Below, one piece after another: positions 34,662 through 43,963 of a DNA stretch of 64,000 nt. Below the pieces are notes generated by a model. It had not been told where the DNA came from. It worked only from the letters and a program-made list of their open reading frames with translations, and ran no database searches. This DNA is from Tropicimonas sp. IMCC34011 (GTDB lineage: Bacteria; Pseudomonadota; Alphaproteobacteria; Rhodobacterales; Rhodobacteraceae), in assembly GCF_003390865.1 (NCBI RefSeq), contig NZ_QMEJ01000004.1, positions 372,001-436,000 on the forward strand, in the 5' to 3' direction. How positions within the stretch are numbered: position 1 is the stretch's first letter; each line of letters opens with the position of its first letter. Made by a program: the position numbers and the translations under genes.

Positions 34662-36787
34662 CGGGCACGGGGCAATGGCGCATCGGCATCGATGTCGGCG
34701 GAACCTTCAACGACCTCGTTGCGGAGAATCTCGCGACCGGTCGCCGGGTCTTCCACAAGGAGCCGTCCGTCCCCTCCGACCCCTCCCTCGCCGTCCAGCG
34801 CGGGATGACGGGACTGCTCGATGTCGCCGGCCTCGCCCCCGGGGACATCGGGGCGGTGATGCATGGCACGACGCTGGCGCTGAACACGATCCTCCAACGC
34901 CAGGGCGCCCGCGTCGCGGCCGTTGTCTCCCGCGGCAACCGCCACGTCTTCGAGATCGCCCGCGCCCAGCTTCCCGCTGCCATCGACTTCACCCATGGCC
35001 GCGAAGAGCCCCTCGTCCCCGCCGACCGGGTCTTCGAGACGGAGGCCCGGATCGGGGCGGACGGGACCATCGTCGCTGCCGTCGATGACGCAGAGATGGA
35101 CCGGCTCGCCGACGACCTGCGGCGCGCAGGGGCGGAAGCGGTCGCCGTGATGCTGGTCAATTCCTATCGCCACCCCGCCCTCGAAGCCGAGATCGCCGAA
35201 GCCCTGACCCGGCGCCTGCCTGATCTGCCCTTTGTCGCCTCCGCCGCGATCTGGCCCGAGGCGCGGGAATACGAACGGGGCCTCCTCGCCGCGCTCAACG
35301 CCTCGATCCGCCCTCTCATGGGCGCCTATTTCGAGCGCCTGACCTCCCGCCTCGGAGAGCTGGGCATCGACGCGCCCCTCTTCATCACGACGAACAACGG
35401 TGGCACCGTGAGCCTCCAGACCGCCCTCGATCGCCCCATCGACACGGTCCTGTCGGGGCCTGCCGCCGGTGTCACCGCCGCGATCGATACCGCGCCATCC
35501 GAAGCAGGCGACAACCTCGTCACTTTCGACATGGGCGGCACCTCGGCGGACATGTCCATCATCGCCGGCCGTGCGCCGGAACTCACGAGCGCGGCGCGTG
35601 TCGGGGACTTTCCGATCATGCTTCCCGTCGTTTCCGTCACCGCCATCGGTGCGGGCGGCGGCTCCATACTCTGGCGCGATGCGCAGGGTGTGCTGAAGAT
35701 CGGCCCGGAAAGCGCCGGCTCCGATCCCGGCCCCATCGCCTACGGGCGCGGCGGGACCCGCCCGACGATCACCGATTGCTACCTCGCCACCGGGATCGTC
35801 GATCCCGCCCGGTTCCTCGGCGGGCGCATGGCGCTGGACGGGGCGGCCGCGGCCGCGGGCCTTGCCGCGCTCGGCCGTGATCTCGGGCTGGAGGGCGACG
35901 AGGATGTCGCCGCCCGCGCCGCCCATGCGGGCCTGCGCGTCGCCACCGCGATGATGGGCGTCGACCTCTCCAAGCTCCTGGCGCGCCGCGGGCTCGATCT
36001 GCGGGATTTCACCATGGTCGCCTATGGCGGCGCCGGCGCGACCCATGCGATGATGCTGGCGCGGGAAGCGGGCCTCTCCCGCGTTCTCATCCCCGGCGCC
36101 CCCGGCACGTTCTGCGCTCTCGGCGCGTCGATTGCCCGGATCCAGAGGGACTTCGTCGCCAGCCTCGGACACCTGCTCGGCACCGGCAAGGCGAATGCCG
36201 GCCTGCCCGTGAAGGCGGCGCTCGACCGGCTGAGCCAGGAGGCCGCAACATGGGCGCGCGGCGAGACCGCGGGCGACGCCGGCGCGCCCCGGATCAGCGC
36301 GATGGTCCGCGCCCGCTTTCCCGATCAGGCTTACGATCTCGAACTCGAGTTCGGTGCCGATGCACTGACCCGTCGGGATGCGGCGGGGCTGGAGCGGCTG
36401 ATCCTGGACGCCTTCCACGACCGGCATCGCACGCTCTACGGCTTCGAGGATCGCGCCACGCCGGTTCTTGCCGGATTGCTGCGCGTGACGGTCACGATCC
36501 CCGCAGAACGGCCCGCCTCACCACGGCCCGAACCCGCGAAGACGGTCCCGACGGAGCACCGCCGCGTCTGGGACGGGGCCTGGCTGGACGCTCATGTGCT
36601 CGACCGCGCCTCCCTTCCGCCCGGCGCCCGCATCACCGGCCCCGCCCTTCTCGAACAGCCCGATACAACGATCTGGATCGTGCCCGGCTGGACGGGCGAA
36701 GTCCTGCCGGACGGCAATCTGATGGTCACACAGGACGCGGGCGACGCAGCGCCCGGCTTGCGCCGGCCCGCAGAACACGCTTCCTGA
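34658..36787 (+). CDS. Hydantoinase A/oxoprolinase family subunit (HyuA-type)
   Basis: 709 residues. An N-terminal actin/hexokinase-type ATP site is visible as RIGIDVGGTFNDLVAEN, with the HGTTLALNTILQRQG loop, VTFDMGGTSADM and the later GAGGGSILWRD and GSDPGPIAYGRGGTRPTITD, which are family hallmarks. It is the ATPase subunit that activates the lactam or carbonyl for hydrolysis or carboxylation by HyuB. The start ATG overlaps the hyuB stop (ATGA). Downstream, after 32 bp, is a GntR gene, which suggests that the regulator belongs to this operon. Confidence 0.92.
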   Translation: MTGTGQWRIGIDVGGTFNDLVAENLATGRRVFHKEPSVPSDPSLAVQRGMTGLLDVAGLAPGDIGAVMHGTTLALNTILQRQGARVAAVVSRGNRHVFEIARAQLPAAIDFTHGREEPLVPADRVFETEARIGADGTIVAAVDDAEMDRLADDLRRAGAEAVAVMLVNSYRHPALEAEIAEALTRRLPDLPFVASAAIWPEAREYERGLLAALNASIRPLMGAYFERLTSRLGELGIDAPLFITTNNGGTVSLQTALDRPIDTVLSGPAAGVTAAIDTAPSEAGDNLVTFDMGGTSADMSIIAGRAPELTSAARVGDFPIMLPVVSVTAIGAGGGSILWRDAQGVLKIGPESAGSDPGPIAYGRGGTRPTITDCYLATGIVDPARFLGGRMALDGAAAAAGLAALGRDLGLEGDEDVAARAAHAGLRVATAMMGVDLSKLLARRGLDLRDFTMVAYGGAGATHAMMLAREAGLSRVLIPGAPGTFCALGASIARIQRDFVASLGHLLGTGKANAGLPVKAALDRLSQEAATWARGETAGDAGAPRISAMVRARFPDQAYDLELEFGADALTRRDAAGLERLILDAFHDRHRTLYGFEDRATPVLAGLLRVTVTIPAERPASPRPEPAKTVPTEHRRVWDGAWLDAHVLDRASLPPGARITGPALLEQPDTTIWIVPGWTGEVLPDGNLMVTQDAGDAAPGLRRPAEHAS

Positions 36788-36819
36788 AGAGAAGGCCAAC
36801 ACGAGAAGGACGGGCGCCG

Positions 36820-37503
36820 ATGACGAGGACATCCTTTCCGGAGATCGCTCCGGTGCGCCGCGAGACCGTCCAGTCCCGCATCCACCAGGAACTTCGGACC
36901 ATGCTCATGGCCGGGCATTTCCAGCCCGGTCAGGCGCTGAAGATCAACGATCTGGCCGCCGCCTTCGGCACCTCGGCCCAGCCAATCCGCGAATCGATCC
37001 GGCAGCTCGTCGCCGAACGGGCCCTCGATGCCACGGCCAATCGCTCCGCCCGAATCCCCCTGCTTGGTCCCGAACAGCTCGACGATCTGCGGCGCACCCG
37101 CCTCGCTCTCGAAGGACTGGCCGCAGAACTCGCCACCGAACGGGCGACCGAGGAGGGGATCTCGGCGCTGAGCCGGATCGTCGACGAGGAGCTCCGCGCC
37201 GACGACAAGCGGGACATCGGCACCTCGGTCGCGCATAACCTGAACTTCCATTTCACGATGTACCGGATGTCCGGCTCGGAAATCATTCCGCCAATCATCG
37301 AGGGCCTCTGGCTGCGCGTCGGCCCCCATGTGCGCACCGCCGCGGAGATCTTCGATGCGCGGGAGGGCCGTGGCGCGGAGCTCCATGTTCGGGCCATCGA
37401 GGCGATGCGCAGGGGCGACGGTCCCGGAACCCGTGCCGCCATCGAGACCGACATCAATCGCTTCTTCGACCTGATCCGAGACATGGCCCCCACGGAGGAC
37501 TAG
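36820..37503 (+). CDS. GntR-family regulator, FadR subfamily, copy 2
   Basis: 227 residues. The winged helix reads SRIHQELRTMLMAGHFQPGQ and TSAQPIRESIRQLVAERAL; the FCD effector domain contains HNLNFHFTMYRMSG and a late LHVRAIEAM, with His positions suited to metal binding. It is the third gene of the hydantoinase operon and is the best candidate to bind the TTTGATA-N3-TATCAAA sites ahead of that operon and ahead of the transporter/peptidase genes. A very strong stem-loop follows. Confidence 0.9.
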   Translation: MTRTSFPEIAPVRRETVQSRIHQELRTMLMAGHFQPGQALKINDLAAAFGTSAQPIRESIRQLVAERALDATANRSARIPLLGPEQLDDLRRTRLALEGLAAELATERATEEGISALSRIVDEELRADDKRDIGTSVAHNLNFHFTMYRMSGSEIIPPIIEGLWLRVGPHVRTAAEIFDAREGRGAELHVRAIEAMRRGDGPGTRAAIETDINRFFDLIRDMAPTED

Positions 37504-37505
37504 CC

Positions 37506-37557
37506 GCGGCGCGCCCTGCCTGCGGCGCATATCCCCGCCGCAGGCAGGGCGCGCCGC
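37506..37557. terminator. Perfect 22-bp-stem bidirectional terminator
   Basis: The arms at 37506-37527 and 37536-37557 are exact reverse complements, with an eight-base CATATCCC loop. It stands between the convergent gntR and alpha/beta hydrolase genes. No T run follows on either side, but the stem is exceptional in length and GC content. Confidence 0.75.
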
Positions 37558-37571
37558 AGGGAAGGGCGGGA

Positions 37572-38414
37572 TTACCCCGCCATGATCTCCCGCACGCGGC
37601 GGGTCCAGGGATCGTCGGGGTCGCCTGTCCGCAGGTGCGCCTCGAAGTGATCGGCCCCCTCCATCACCATCGCTTCGGCCTGAACGCCGCTCGCCTTCAG
37701 CGCCTCCACCAGTTGCGGACCTTCCTCGAGCACGTAGGGCTTTTCGTCACCGCCCCAGGCGACGAGAACGGGGATGTCCCGCTTCAGGGGCGAGCGGGCG
37801 AGCTCGAGCGGCGAATCGGGAACCTCGGGGCCGACATGGAGCGACGTGTCCGTCTCCAGATCGGTCAGGCGTCGGGCGAAGTTGGCGGACATCGGAAAGC
37901 TGCCCTTGATCGCGTCCTCCGGGAGGCCGGCCTCTTCCCGCCAGTCATCCCTTTGCACCAGCAACGCCGCAATCTGGCCGCCGGCCGAATGACCGCCGAC
38001 GAACAGGCGATCCGGATCGCCGCCGAAGTCGGGGGCGACCTCCTGGGCCTTCTTCACCGCCGCGAAGCAGTCCCGCAGCAGGTCGCGGAACGAGACTTCC
38101 GGCGACAGGCGGTAGGAGGCAGAGACGAGGATCGCCGGGAAGGCGGTAATCGCAGGCGCCATGAACCCGCACCATTCCTTGAACCCGTGGGTGAAGTTCC
38201 CGCCATGAAAGAAGACGAGGACAGGCAGCCCCGTCCCGCCCTCCTTCGGCGCGTAGACATCGATGGCCTGCGCCGGATCGTCACCGAAGGGGATGTCGTA
38301 GCCCAGCCGGACCGTGTCGGCCGCGGCCTCGGAGGTTTCGAGAGCGACCTCACCGTAAGCGTCCGCTTTTTCGTTGATTGAAGATTGTGCAGGTAGTTTC
38401 TTGAAATTGTTCAT
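37572..38414 (-). CDS. Alpha/beta hydrolase, arylformamidase/esterase-like
   Basis: 280 residues. The oxyanion block VLVFFHGGNFTHGFKEWCG, the nucleophile elbow VGGHSAGGQIAALL and the C-terminal GADHFEAH give a full Ser-Asp-His hydrolase of the hormone-sensitive-lipase/arylformamidase group. The HGG-x-F/W and SHR-like SASYRLSPE region resemble the kynurenine formamidase of eukaryotic (BNA7/AFMID) type, but carboxylesterases share these features. It is divergent from the transporter's binding-protein gene across a region with a partial operator. With the TDO-like and kynureninase-like genes 7-10 kb away, removal of an N-formyl group is possible though not shown. Confidence 0.75.
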   Translation of the reverse strand: MNNFKKLPAQSSINEKADAYGEVALETSEAAADTVRLGYDIPFGDDPAQAIDVYAPKEGGTGLPVLVFFHGGNFTHGFKEWCGFMAPAITAFPAILVSASYRLSPEVSFRDLLRDCFAAVKKAQEVAPDFGGDPDRLFVGGHSAGGQIAALLVQRDDWREEAGLPEDAIKGSFPMSANFARRLTDLETDTSLHVGPEVPDSPLELARSPLKRDIPVLVAWGGDEKPYVLEEGPQLVEALKASGVQAEAMVMEGADHFEAHLRTGDPDDPWTRRVREIMAG

Positions 38415-38497
38415 CGGATGGGAGGCTCCACGCAGGATTGGTTCAAATACGAAGTTTCTGTTGACTTCGAGGTAGCGCGCTCGAAGACTGACACGAT

Positions 38498-38511
38498 CTG
38501 ATCAAATATCA
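38498..38511 (+). promoter_or_regulatory. Partial operator CTGATCAAATATCA
   Basis: This element lies 35 bp before the binding-protein start in the divergent promoter. Its last 11 bases, ATCAAATATCA, are identical to 46571-46581 ahead of the other half of the transporter. It supports shared control of the two convergent transporter transcripts. Confidence 0.45.
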
Positions 38512-38545
38512 CAAACAAAAATCACCACGGGGAAACTGAACGCAC

Positions 38546-40057
38546 ATGACCAACGCTCTGCTCTCTCGAACGGCCCTGGCTGCGATCTTCCTGGCCGGCT
38601 TTTCGGCCGCCGGATCGGCGCAGGATCTGTCCATCGCACTCGCCGACGATCCCGATGCGCTCGATCCGGTGACGAACCGCACCCATGTCGGGATCACCGT
38701 GATGGGCGTCATGTGCGACGGCCTTCTGACCACCGACGAGGATCTGAACTTCGTCCCGGTGCTCGCCGAAAGCTGGTCGTGGTCCGATGACGGTCTCGCC
38801 CTGACGATGAACCTGCGGCAGGACGTGACCTTCCAGGACGGTACGCCGTTCAACGCCGATGCGGTGAAGGCCGGTCTCGAGCGGGCGCTGAACCAGCCCG
38901 ACTCGCAGCGTGCCGCGGACATCTCCTCCATTTCGAGCGTCGAGGCGCCGGGCGAGTACGAGGTCGTCGTGAACGTCTCCGAGCCCTCGGCGCAGCTTCT
39001 GTCCAAGTTCGCCGAACGCGTCGGCATCATCTTCTCCCCCACGGCCATCGAGGAAACGGGCGCCGCGGATATCGGCGCCGCCCCGGTCTGCGCCGGTCCC
39101 TACGCGTTCGACGAGCGCGTCGCGCAGGACCGGATCGTCGTGAAGAAGGTCGAGGATTACTGGAACGCCGACGCCTACGCGTTCGACACCGTGACCTTCC
39201 GCGTCATGCCGGACGACTCGGTGCGCCTTGCGAACCTGCAATCGGGCGACGTGGACATCATGGAGAAGCTCGACCCGTCGAATGTCGACGTGGTGGAGCA
39301 GGATCCGAACATCACGGTCGAGCCGGTCGCGGTGATGAACAATCAGGCGCTGATGTACAATCTGGAGCAGGACGGCCCCTTCGCGAGCGCCGACGTGCGC
39401 AACGCCTTCGAGTTGTCCCTCGATCGCAACGCCATCAACCAGGTCGCCTTCGGCGGGCGCTACCTCGCCGGCAACCAGGTCACGCCGCCGAACTCGCAGT
39501 ACTACGATCCGGCCACTCCGATGCCGGAGCGGGACGTCGAAGGCGCCAAGGCGCTGCTTGAGCAGGCCGGCGTCGAGATGCCAGTCGAGTTCGAGATCCT
39601 CGTGCCGAACCGGCCCCTCTCCGTCCGCGTGGCGCAGATGATGCAGGCGATGAGCCAGGAGGCGGGCTTCGCCACTGAACTCAACGTGGTGGACTTCGCG
39701 ACGACCCTCCAGATGACGGAGGACGGCAACTTCACCGCATGGGGCCCGATCGGTCCCCAATTCGCGAACGATCCCGATGCCGTCGCCTTCCAGGTGCTGC
39801 ATTCCACCGGCTCCAGGAACCTCTCGCGCTACTACTCCGACGAGATGGATGCACTGCTTGAGGAGACGCGCACCCAGACCGATCCGGCGGAACGTGTCGA
39901 GGTCTTCCACAAGGTCGCGGCGCTCGCCGCAGCCGACGAACCGGTGACCTATCTCTACCACATGCCGCAGATCTACGCCTATGACAGCGCCATCGAGGGG
40001 CTGACCTACACGGGCGACGGCTTCCTGCGCCTCGTCGATGTGACCCGCGCCGAGTGA
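38546..40057 (+). CDS. ABC transporter substrate-binding protein, peptide/opine family 5
   Basis: 503 residues with a Sec signal peptide (about 1-23, ending GSA before QDL). The mature protein has the family-5 order: LSIALADDPDALDPVTNRT, DGLLTTDEDLNFVPVLAESW, NLRQDVTFQDGTPFNADAVKAGLERAL, and AGPYAFDER. These periplasmic proteins bind di/oligopeptides, opines, nickel chelates or other small molecules and deliver them to DppBC-type permeases. It is the first gene of a rightward set with the two permeases; a stable stem-loop separates it from them, probably giving more binding protein than permease. Confidence 0.92.
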   Translation: MTNALLSRTALAAIFLAGFSAAGSAQDLSIALADDPDALDPVTNRTHVGITVMGVMCDGLLTTDEDLNFVPVLAESWSWSDDGLALTMNLRQDVTFQDGTPFNADAVKAGLERALNQPDSQRAADISSISSVEAPGEYEVVVNVSEPSAQLLSKFAERVGIIFSPTAIEETGAADIGAAPVCAGPYAFDERVAQDRIVVKKVEDYWNADAYAFDTVTFRVMPDDSVRLANLQSGDVDIMEKLDPSNVDVVEQDPNITVEPVAVMNNQALMYNLEQDGPFASADVRNAFELSLDRNAINQVAFGGRYLAGNQVTPPNSQYYDPATPMPERDVEGAKALLEQAGVEMPVEFEILVPNRPLSVRVAQMMQAMSQEAGFATELNVVDFATTLQMTEDGNFTAWGPIGPQFANDPDAVAFQVLHSTGSRNLSRYYSDEMDALLEETRTQTDPAERVEVFHKVAALAAADEPVTYLYHMPQIYAYDSAIEGLTYTGDGFLRLVDVTRAE

Positions 40058-40069
40058 GCGACAGAAGAC

Positions 40070-40099
40070 GGGCCGCGCGGACACGTTCCCGCGCGGCCC
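40070..40099 (+). terminator. Perfect 11-bp stem-loop between binding protein and permease (attenuator)
   Basis: GGGCCGCGCGG pairs completely with CCGCGCGGCCC around an eight-base loop. Such intercistronic stems in ABC operons protect the upstream message and lower read-through into the permease genes. Confidence 0.6.
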
Positions 40100-40139
40100 G
40101 ACGCCCGGACCTCGAGCCTCATTTTCCCGAAAGGGCACC

Positions 40140-41087
40140 ATGCTCCGTTTCCTCGCGAACCGCGTCCTCGTCGCGATCCCGACGCTGATCCTGATCTCGA
40201 TCATCGTCTTCTCGCTGCAGCAGCTCCTGCCGGGCGATCCCGCCCTTATCATCGGCGGCGGCGAGGCGTCCCCCGAGGTGATCGCGGCCATCCGGGAGGA
40301 ATACGGCTTCAACGACCCCCTCGTGATCCAGTACTTCCACTGGATCGGCGACATCTTCCGCGGCGATTTCGGCGTGTCCTACCGCACGCGACAGCCCATC
40401 GGACCGATGATCCTCGACAAGATTCCGGTGACCGTGACGCTCGGGGCCGCTGCCATGCTGTTCTCCCTCGTCATCGGCATCCCGCTCGGCATCCTTGCCG
40501 CGCTCGGCAAGGGGAAAGGCTGGGACCATGTGGTGACGGTCTTCGCCATGTCCGGCATCTCGATCCCGAACTTCTGGCTCGGCATCATGCTGATCCTGCT
40601 CTTCGCGGTGAAGCTGCGCTGGCTGCCGGCGGGGGGCTTCGTGCCCTTCACCGAGGACCCGATCGGCTGCCTGAGGAGCATCGCGATGCCCGCCGTGGTT
40701 CTCGGCACCGCCCTCGCCGCGGCGATGATGCGGCACACCCGATCCGCCATGCTGAACATCCTGCAGCAGGACTACGTCCGCACCGCCCGCTCCAAGGGAC
40801 TCGCCGAGAGGGTCGTGATCGTCCGTCACGCCTTCCTCAATGCGCTGGTGCCGATCATCACGCTGGCGACGCTGCAATTCGGCACGCTTCTCGCCGGCGC
40901 CGTGCTGACCGAGCAGGTCTTCTCCATCCCCGGTCTCGGCAAGATGGTCGTCGATAGCGTCTTCAACCGGGAGTACCAGGCCGTGCAGGCGGTCACGCTG
41001 CTGTCGGGCGTCGCCTTCGTCGCGATGAACCTGCTCGCCGATATCCTGTACTTCTGGGCCAATCCCAAACTGAGGGCCAACCGATGA
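40140..41087 (+). CDS. ABC transporter permease, DppB type
   Basis: 315 residues, six membrane helices. MLRFLANRVLVAIPTLILIS is the usual first helix; QQLLPGDPA and EEYGFNDPLVIQYFHWIG are DppB hallmarks; the EAA loop shows RTARSKGLAERVVIVRHAFLNALVPI, which contacts the ATPase. The ATG at 40140 follows AAAGGG. Its stop overlaps the next permease start by four bases (ATGA). It forms a heterodimeric channel with the DppC-type protein. Confidence 0.92.
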   Translation: MLRFLANRVLVAIPTLILISIIVFSLQQLLPGDPALIIGGGEASPEVIAAIREEYGFNDPLVIQYFHWIGDIFRGDFGVSYRTRQPIGPMILDKIPVTVTLGAAAMLFSLVIGIPLGILAALGKGKGWDHVVTVFAMSGISIPNFWLGIMLILLFAVKLRWLPAGGFVPFTEDPIGCLRSIAMPAVVLGTALAAAMMRHTRSAMLNILQQDYVRTARSKGLAERVVIVRHAFLNALVPIITLATLQFGTLLAGAVLTEQVFSIPGLGKMVVDSVFNREYQAVQAVTLLSGVAFVAMNLLADILYFWANPKLRANR

Positions 41088-41974
41088 GCGTCTCCGTCTC
41101 CAGCGCCGGGCCGGGCAAGACCCGCGTTCCGCGCCCCGCCCAGAGCCAGTTCGCCCTTACCTTCCGGCGCTTCGCCAGAAACCGCGCGGCGCTGGCCGGG
41201 CTGATCATCGTCGGGCTGTTCGCCATCCTCGCGATCTTCGCCCCGCTCATCGCGCCGCAGGATCCGACCGCGACGGACTGGGGCGCGATTCGCCAGTCCC
41301 CGTCCCTCGCCCATCTCTTCGGCACGGACGAGTTGGGGCGGGACGTCTTTTCGCGCATCCTCTACGGGGCGCGGGCCTCGCTTCTGGCAGGCTTCGTGTC
41401 GGTGCTGATCTCCTTCGGCGTAGGCGTGCCGCTCGGCATGGTCGCTGGCTATTTCGGCGGCTTTCTCGACACCGTCATCATGCGGGTCGTGGATGCCTTC
41501 CTTGCGATCCCCTTCCTGATCCTCGCCATCGCGCTCGCCGCGTTTCTCGGGCCCAGCCTGTCCAACGCGATGATCGCCATCGGCATCTCCTTCGCCCCGG
41601 TCTTCGCGCGTCTGGCGCGGGCGCAGACGATGGTGGTGAAAGTGGAGGAGTATATCGAGGCGGCCCGCTCCATCGGCGCGCCGCATTCGGTAATCCTGTC
41701 CCGCCATGTTTTCGTGAACATCCTGCCGCCGCTGCTGGTCCAGACCACGCTGGCCATCGCCACGGCCATCATCGCGGAGGCGGCGCTCGGCTTTCTCGGC
41801 CTCGGGCAACAGCCGCCGGCGCCGTCCTGGGGCTCCATGCTGGACAATGCGCGCGCCTCGCTCATGATCGCGCCGACCATGGCGATCTATCCCGGCGTTG
41901 CGATCTTCCTCACCGTGCTCGGCTTCAATCTCCTCGGAGACGGCCTGCACGACGCGCTCGATCCCAAGGACTGA
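41084..41974 (+). CDS. ABC transporter permease, DppC type
   Basis: 296 residues. After a cytoplasmic lead comes the OppC-N helix (FARNRAALAGLIIVGLFAILAIF), the HLFGTDELGRDVFSRILYGARAS signature, and the EAA loop EAARSIGAPHSVILSRHVFVNILPPL. The end, FLTVLGFNLLGDGLHDALDPKD, is the segment preserved in the relic at 22641. It ends four bases before the end of the convergent EamA gene, so the two transcripts must overlap or stop within each other. Confidence 0.92.
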   Translation: MSVSVSSAGPGKTRVPRPAQSQFALTFRRFARNRAALAGLIIVGLFAILAIFAPLIAPQDPTATDWGAIRQSPSLAHLFGTDELGRDVFSRILYGARASLLAGFVSVLISFGVGVPLGMVAGYFGGFLDTVIMRVVDAFLAIPFLILAIALAAFLGPSLSNAMIAIGISFAPVFARLARAQTMVVKVEEYIEAARSIGAPHSVILSRHVFVNILPPLLVQTTLAIATAIIAEAALGFLGLGQQPPAPSWGSMLDNARASLMIAPTMAIYPGVAIFLTVLGFNLLGDGLHDALDPKD

Positions 41975-41978
41975 CCGC

Positions 41979-42854
41979 CTAGGCTTGCGCCTGCCGCCTC
42001 AGCGCGATGAGCGCCCCAACCATGATCACCGCGGTGCCGATCAGTGTCGCCGTGGTGGGCACCTCGCCGAGAAGCACGAAGGCGAAGAGCGCGGCGAAGA
42101 CCGCGCGGGTGAAGTCCACCGGCGCGATCACGGACGCTTCCCCGTAGCGCAGCGCAAGGATCGTCGCGAGGTTACCGACGAGGCTGAACCCGCCGATGAG
42201 AAGAAGGAGCCCGAAGCCCGCCGCATCCGGCGTGTCCCACTCGAGGATGGCCCAGGGCAGAAAGACGAGGACGCCGAGACCGGTCTGGTACATCAGAAGG
42301 ACGCTGGCCGGCTCGGACCGTGCGAGAACGCGCGTCGTCACCACCGCGATCGCGGAAGAGAGGGCCGACGCGATCCCGAGGCCCAGACCGACGGCGCTCA
42401 TCGCCTCCCCCGTCGGCTGCGCGAGGATCAGGACGCCGCCGAAGCCCAGGGCCACCGCGAAGGCCCTCCGCGGACCGACCATCTCCCGCAGGACGAGCGC
42501 CGCGAGGATCGTGACGAAAAGCGGTTTGCAGAAGGAGAGCGCCGTCGCCTCCGCCACCGGCAGGAACGCGACCGAGGAGACACCTGTGGAAACGCCGATC
42601 ACCATCATCGCGGACCGCCACAGATGCGGCGCATGGCGGCGGCCGGGCCTGAAGATGTCGTTCACCTCCCGGGCGTTCAGCAGCCACACCACCACGCCCT
42701 GAACCCCGACCATGAACAGAAGGATCGTGCTCATCGGCACCACCTCCTGCGCCGACTTGATCAGGGTGACCTGCATGGAGAAGACGGCAGCGTTGCCGAG
42801 CATCCAGAGCGGCCCGCGCAGATCCCCGCCGGCGCCGGCACCGGCGGCGCTCAA
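41979..42854 (-). CDS. DMT-superfamily EamA transporter
   Basis: 291 residues with about ten membrane helices in two EamA repeats, each containing the long hydrophobic pattern with a terminal Gly-Gly ([10 protein letters not shown] in the first half; [14 protein letters not shown] in the second). Members export amino acids, metabolites or drugs. The start is a TTG at 42854 that overlaps the stop of the ATPase gene (TTGA), so it is the last gene of the leftward ATPase-peptidase operon. The substrate is unknown; export of excess amino acids released by the peptidase is one idea. Confidence 0.88.
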   Translation of the reverse strand: MSAAGAGAGGDLRGPLWMLGNAAVFSMQVTLIKSAQEVVPMSTILLFMVGVQGVVVWLLNAREVNDIFRPGRRHAPHLWRSAMMVIGVSTGVSSVAFLPVAEATALSFCKPLFVTILAALVLREMVGPRRAFAVALGFGGVLILAQPTGEAMSAVGLGLGIASALSSAIAVVTTRVLARSEPASVLLMYQTGLGVLVFLPWAILEWDTPDAAGFGLLLLIGGFSLVGNLATILALRYGEASVIAPVDFTRAVFAALFAFVLLGEVPTTATLIGTAVIMVGALIALRRQAQA

Positions 42855-43963
42855 GAGGCCGGAGCGGTCGCCTCGCCCTCCCGCCGCTGCGCCTGGCGCC
42901 GCGCAGTGGCGGCTTCGAGCGCGGCGAGGCGCCGCGCATAGGCCGTCTCCGGCCCTGCCGCCGCGCTGTCCTGCGGCATCTCGAAAGCAGGGATTTCATC
43001 GAGGCGGCGGCAGAGGACGCGGTGCCCACCGCCAAGGTCCCGCGCCTCCGGAACCTCGGCGGCGCATTCGGGCGTCGCGAAGGGGCACCGCGTGTGGAAG
43101 TGACACCCGGATGGCGGCGTGACCGGCGAGGGCAGATCTCCCTCGAGACGAACCTCGCTGGCGACATGGGCCGGATCCGGCACCGGGATCGCGGACAGAA
43201 GCGCCTGCGTGTAGGGGTGGCGGGGCGCGCGATAGAGCTCCTCGGCCGGGGCGATCTCCACGATACGTCCCAGGTACATCACCGCGACCGTGTCCGAGAT
43301 GTGCCGCACCACGGTCAGGTCATGCGCGATGACGAGGTAGGCAAGGCCGAGCTCCTCCTGAAGGTCCTTCAGAAGGTTGATGACCTGAGCCTGCACAGAA
43401 ACGTCGAGCGCGGAGACCGGCTCGTCCGCCACGATCAGCCGTGGATTGAGCGCGAGGGCCCGGGCGATGCCGATGCGCTGCCGCTGCCCGCCGGAGAACT
43501 CGTGCGGGTAGCGCCGGGCGTGATCGGGAGAGAGACCGACCATGCGCAGAAGATCGTCGACGCGGGACCGTCGCTCGGCGGCCGTGCCGATCCCGTGAAG
43601 CCGCAGCGGCTCGGTCAGGATATCCCGGATCGTGGCGCGGGGATTGAGGGAGGCGAAGGGGTCCTGGAACACCATCTGCAGATCCCGCCGCGCGCGGCGC
43701 ATCTCGGAGCGGCCGAACTTGGTCAGATCCCGCCCCTCGAGCAGGACCTCGCCGTCCGTCGGCTCGATCAGTCGCAGCAGAAGCCGCGCGAGGGTGGACT
43801 TGCCGCACCCGGATTCGCCGACGATCGACAGGGTCTCCCCTTCCCTGATCTCGAGGTCGATCCGGTCCACTGCCTGCACCACCTTGCCGCTGCCGAAGAA
43901 GCCACCGCCAATGGTGAAGTGCTTGCGCAGCGCCTTCGCGTCGAGAAGTACGTCACCCTTCAT
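42851..43963 (-). CDS. ABC transporter ATP-binding protein, DppF/OppF type
   Basis: 370 residues. Walker A is [17 protein letters not shown], the Q-loop [15 protein letters not shown], the ABC signature [15 protein letters not shown], Walker [13 protein letters not shown] and the switch His in LVIAHDL. The C-terminal oligo_HPY extension has [14 protein letters not shown], a family-specific cysteine cluster. A longer-than-usual tail ([22 protein letters not shown]) is rich in Ala/Arg. It pairs with the DppD-type ATPase. Start ATG 43963 overlaps that gene's stop (ATGA). Confidence 0.92.
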   Translation of the reverse strand: MKGDVLLDAKALRKHFTIGGGFFGSGKVVQAVDRIDLEIREGETLSIVGESGCGKSTLARLLLRLIEPTDGEVLLEGRDLTKFGRSEMRRARRDLQMVFQDPFASLNPRATIRDILTEPLRLHGIGTAAERRSRVDDLLRMVGLSPDHARRYPHEFSGGQRQRIGIARALALNPRLIVADEPVSALDVSVQAQVINLLKDLQEELGLAYLVIAHDLTVVRHISDTVAVMYLGRIVEIAPAEELYRAPRHPYTQALLSAIPVPDPAHVASEVRLEGDLPSPVTPPSGCHFHTRCPFATPECAAEVPEARDLGGGHRVLCRRLDEIPAFEMPQDSAAAGPETAYARRLAALEAATARRQAQRREGEATAPAS

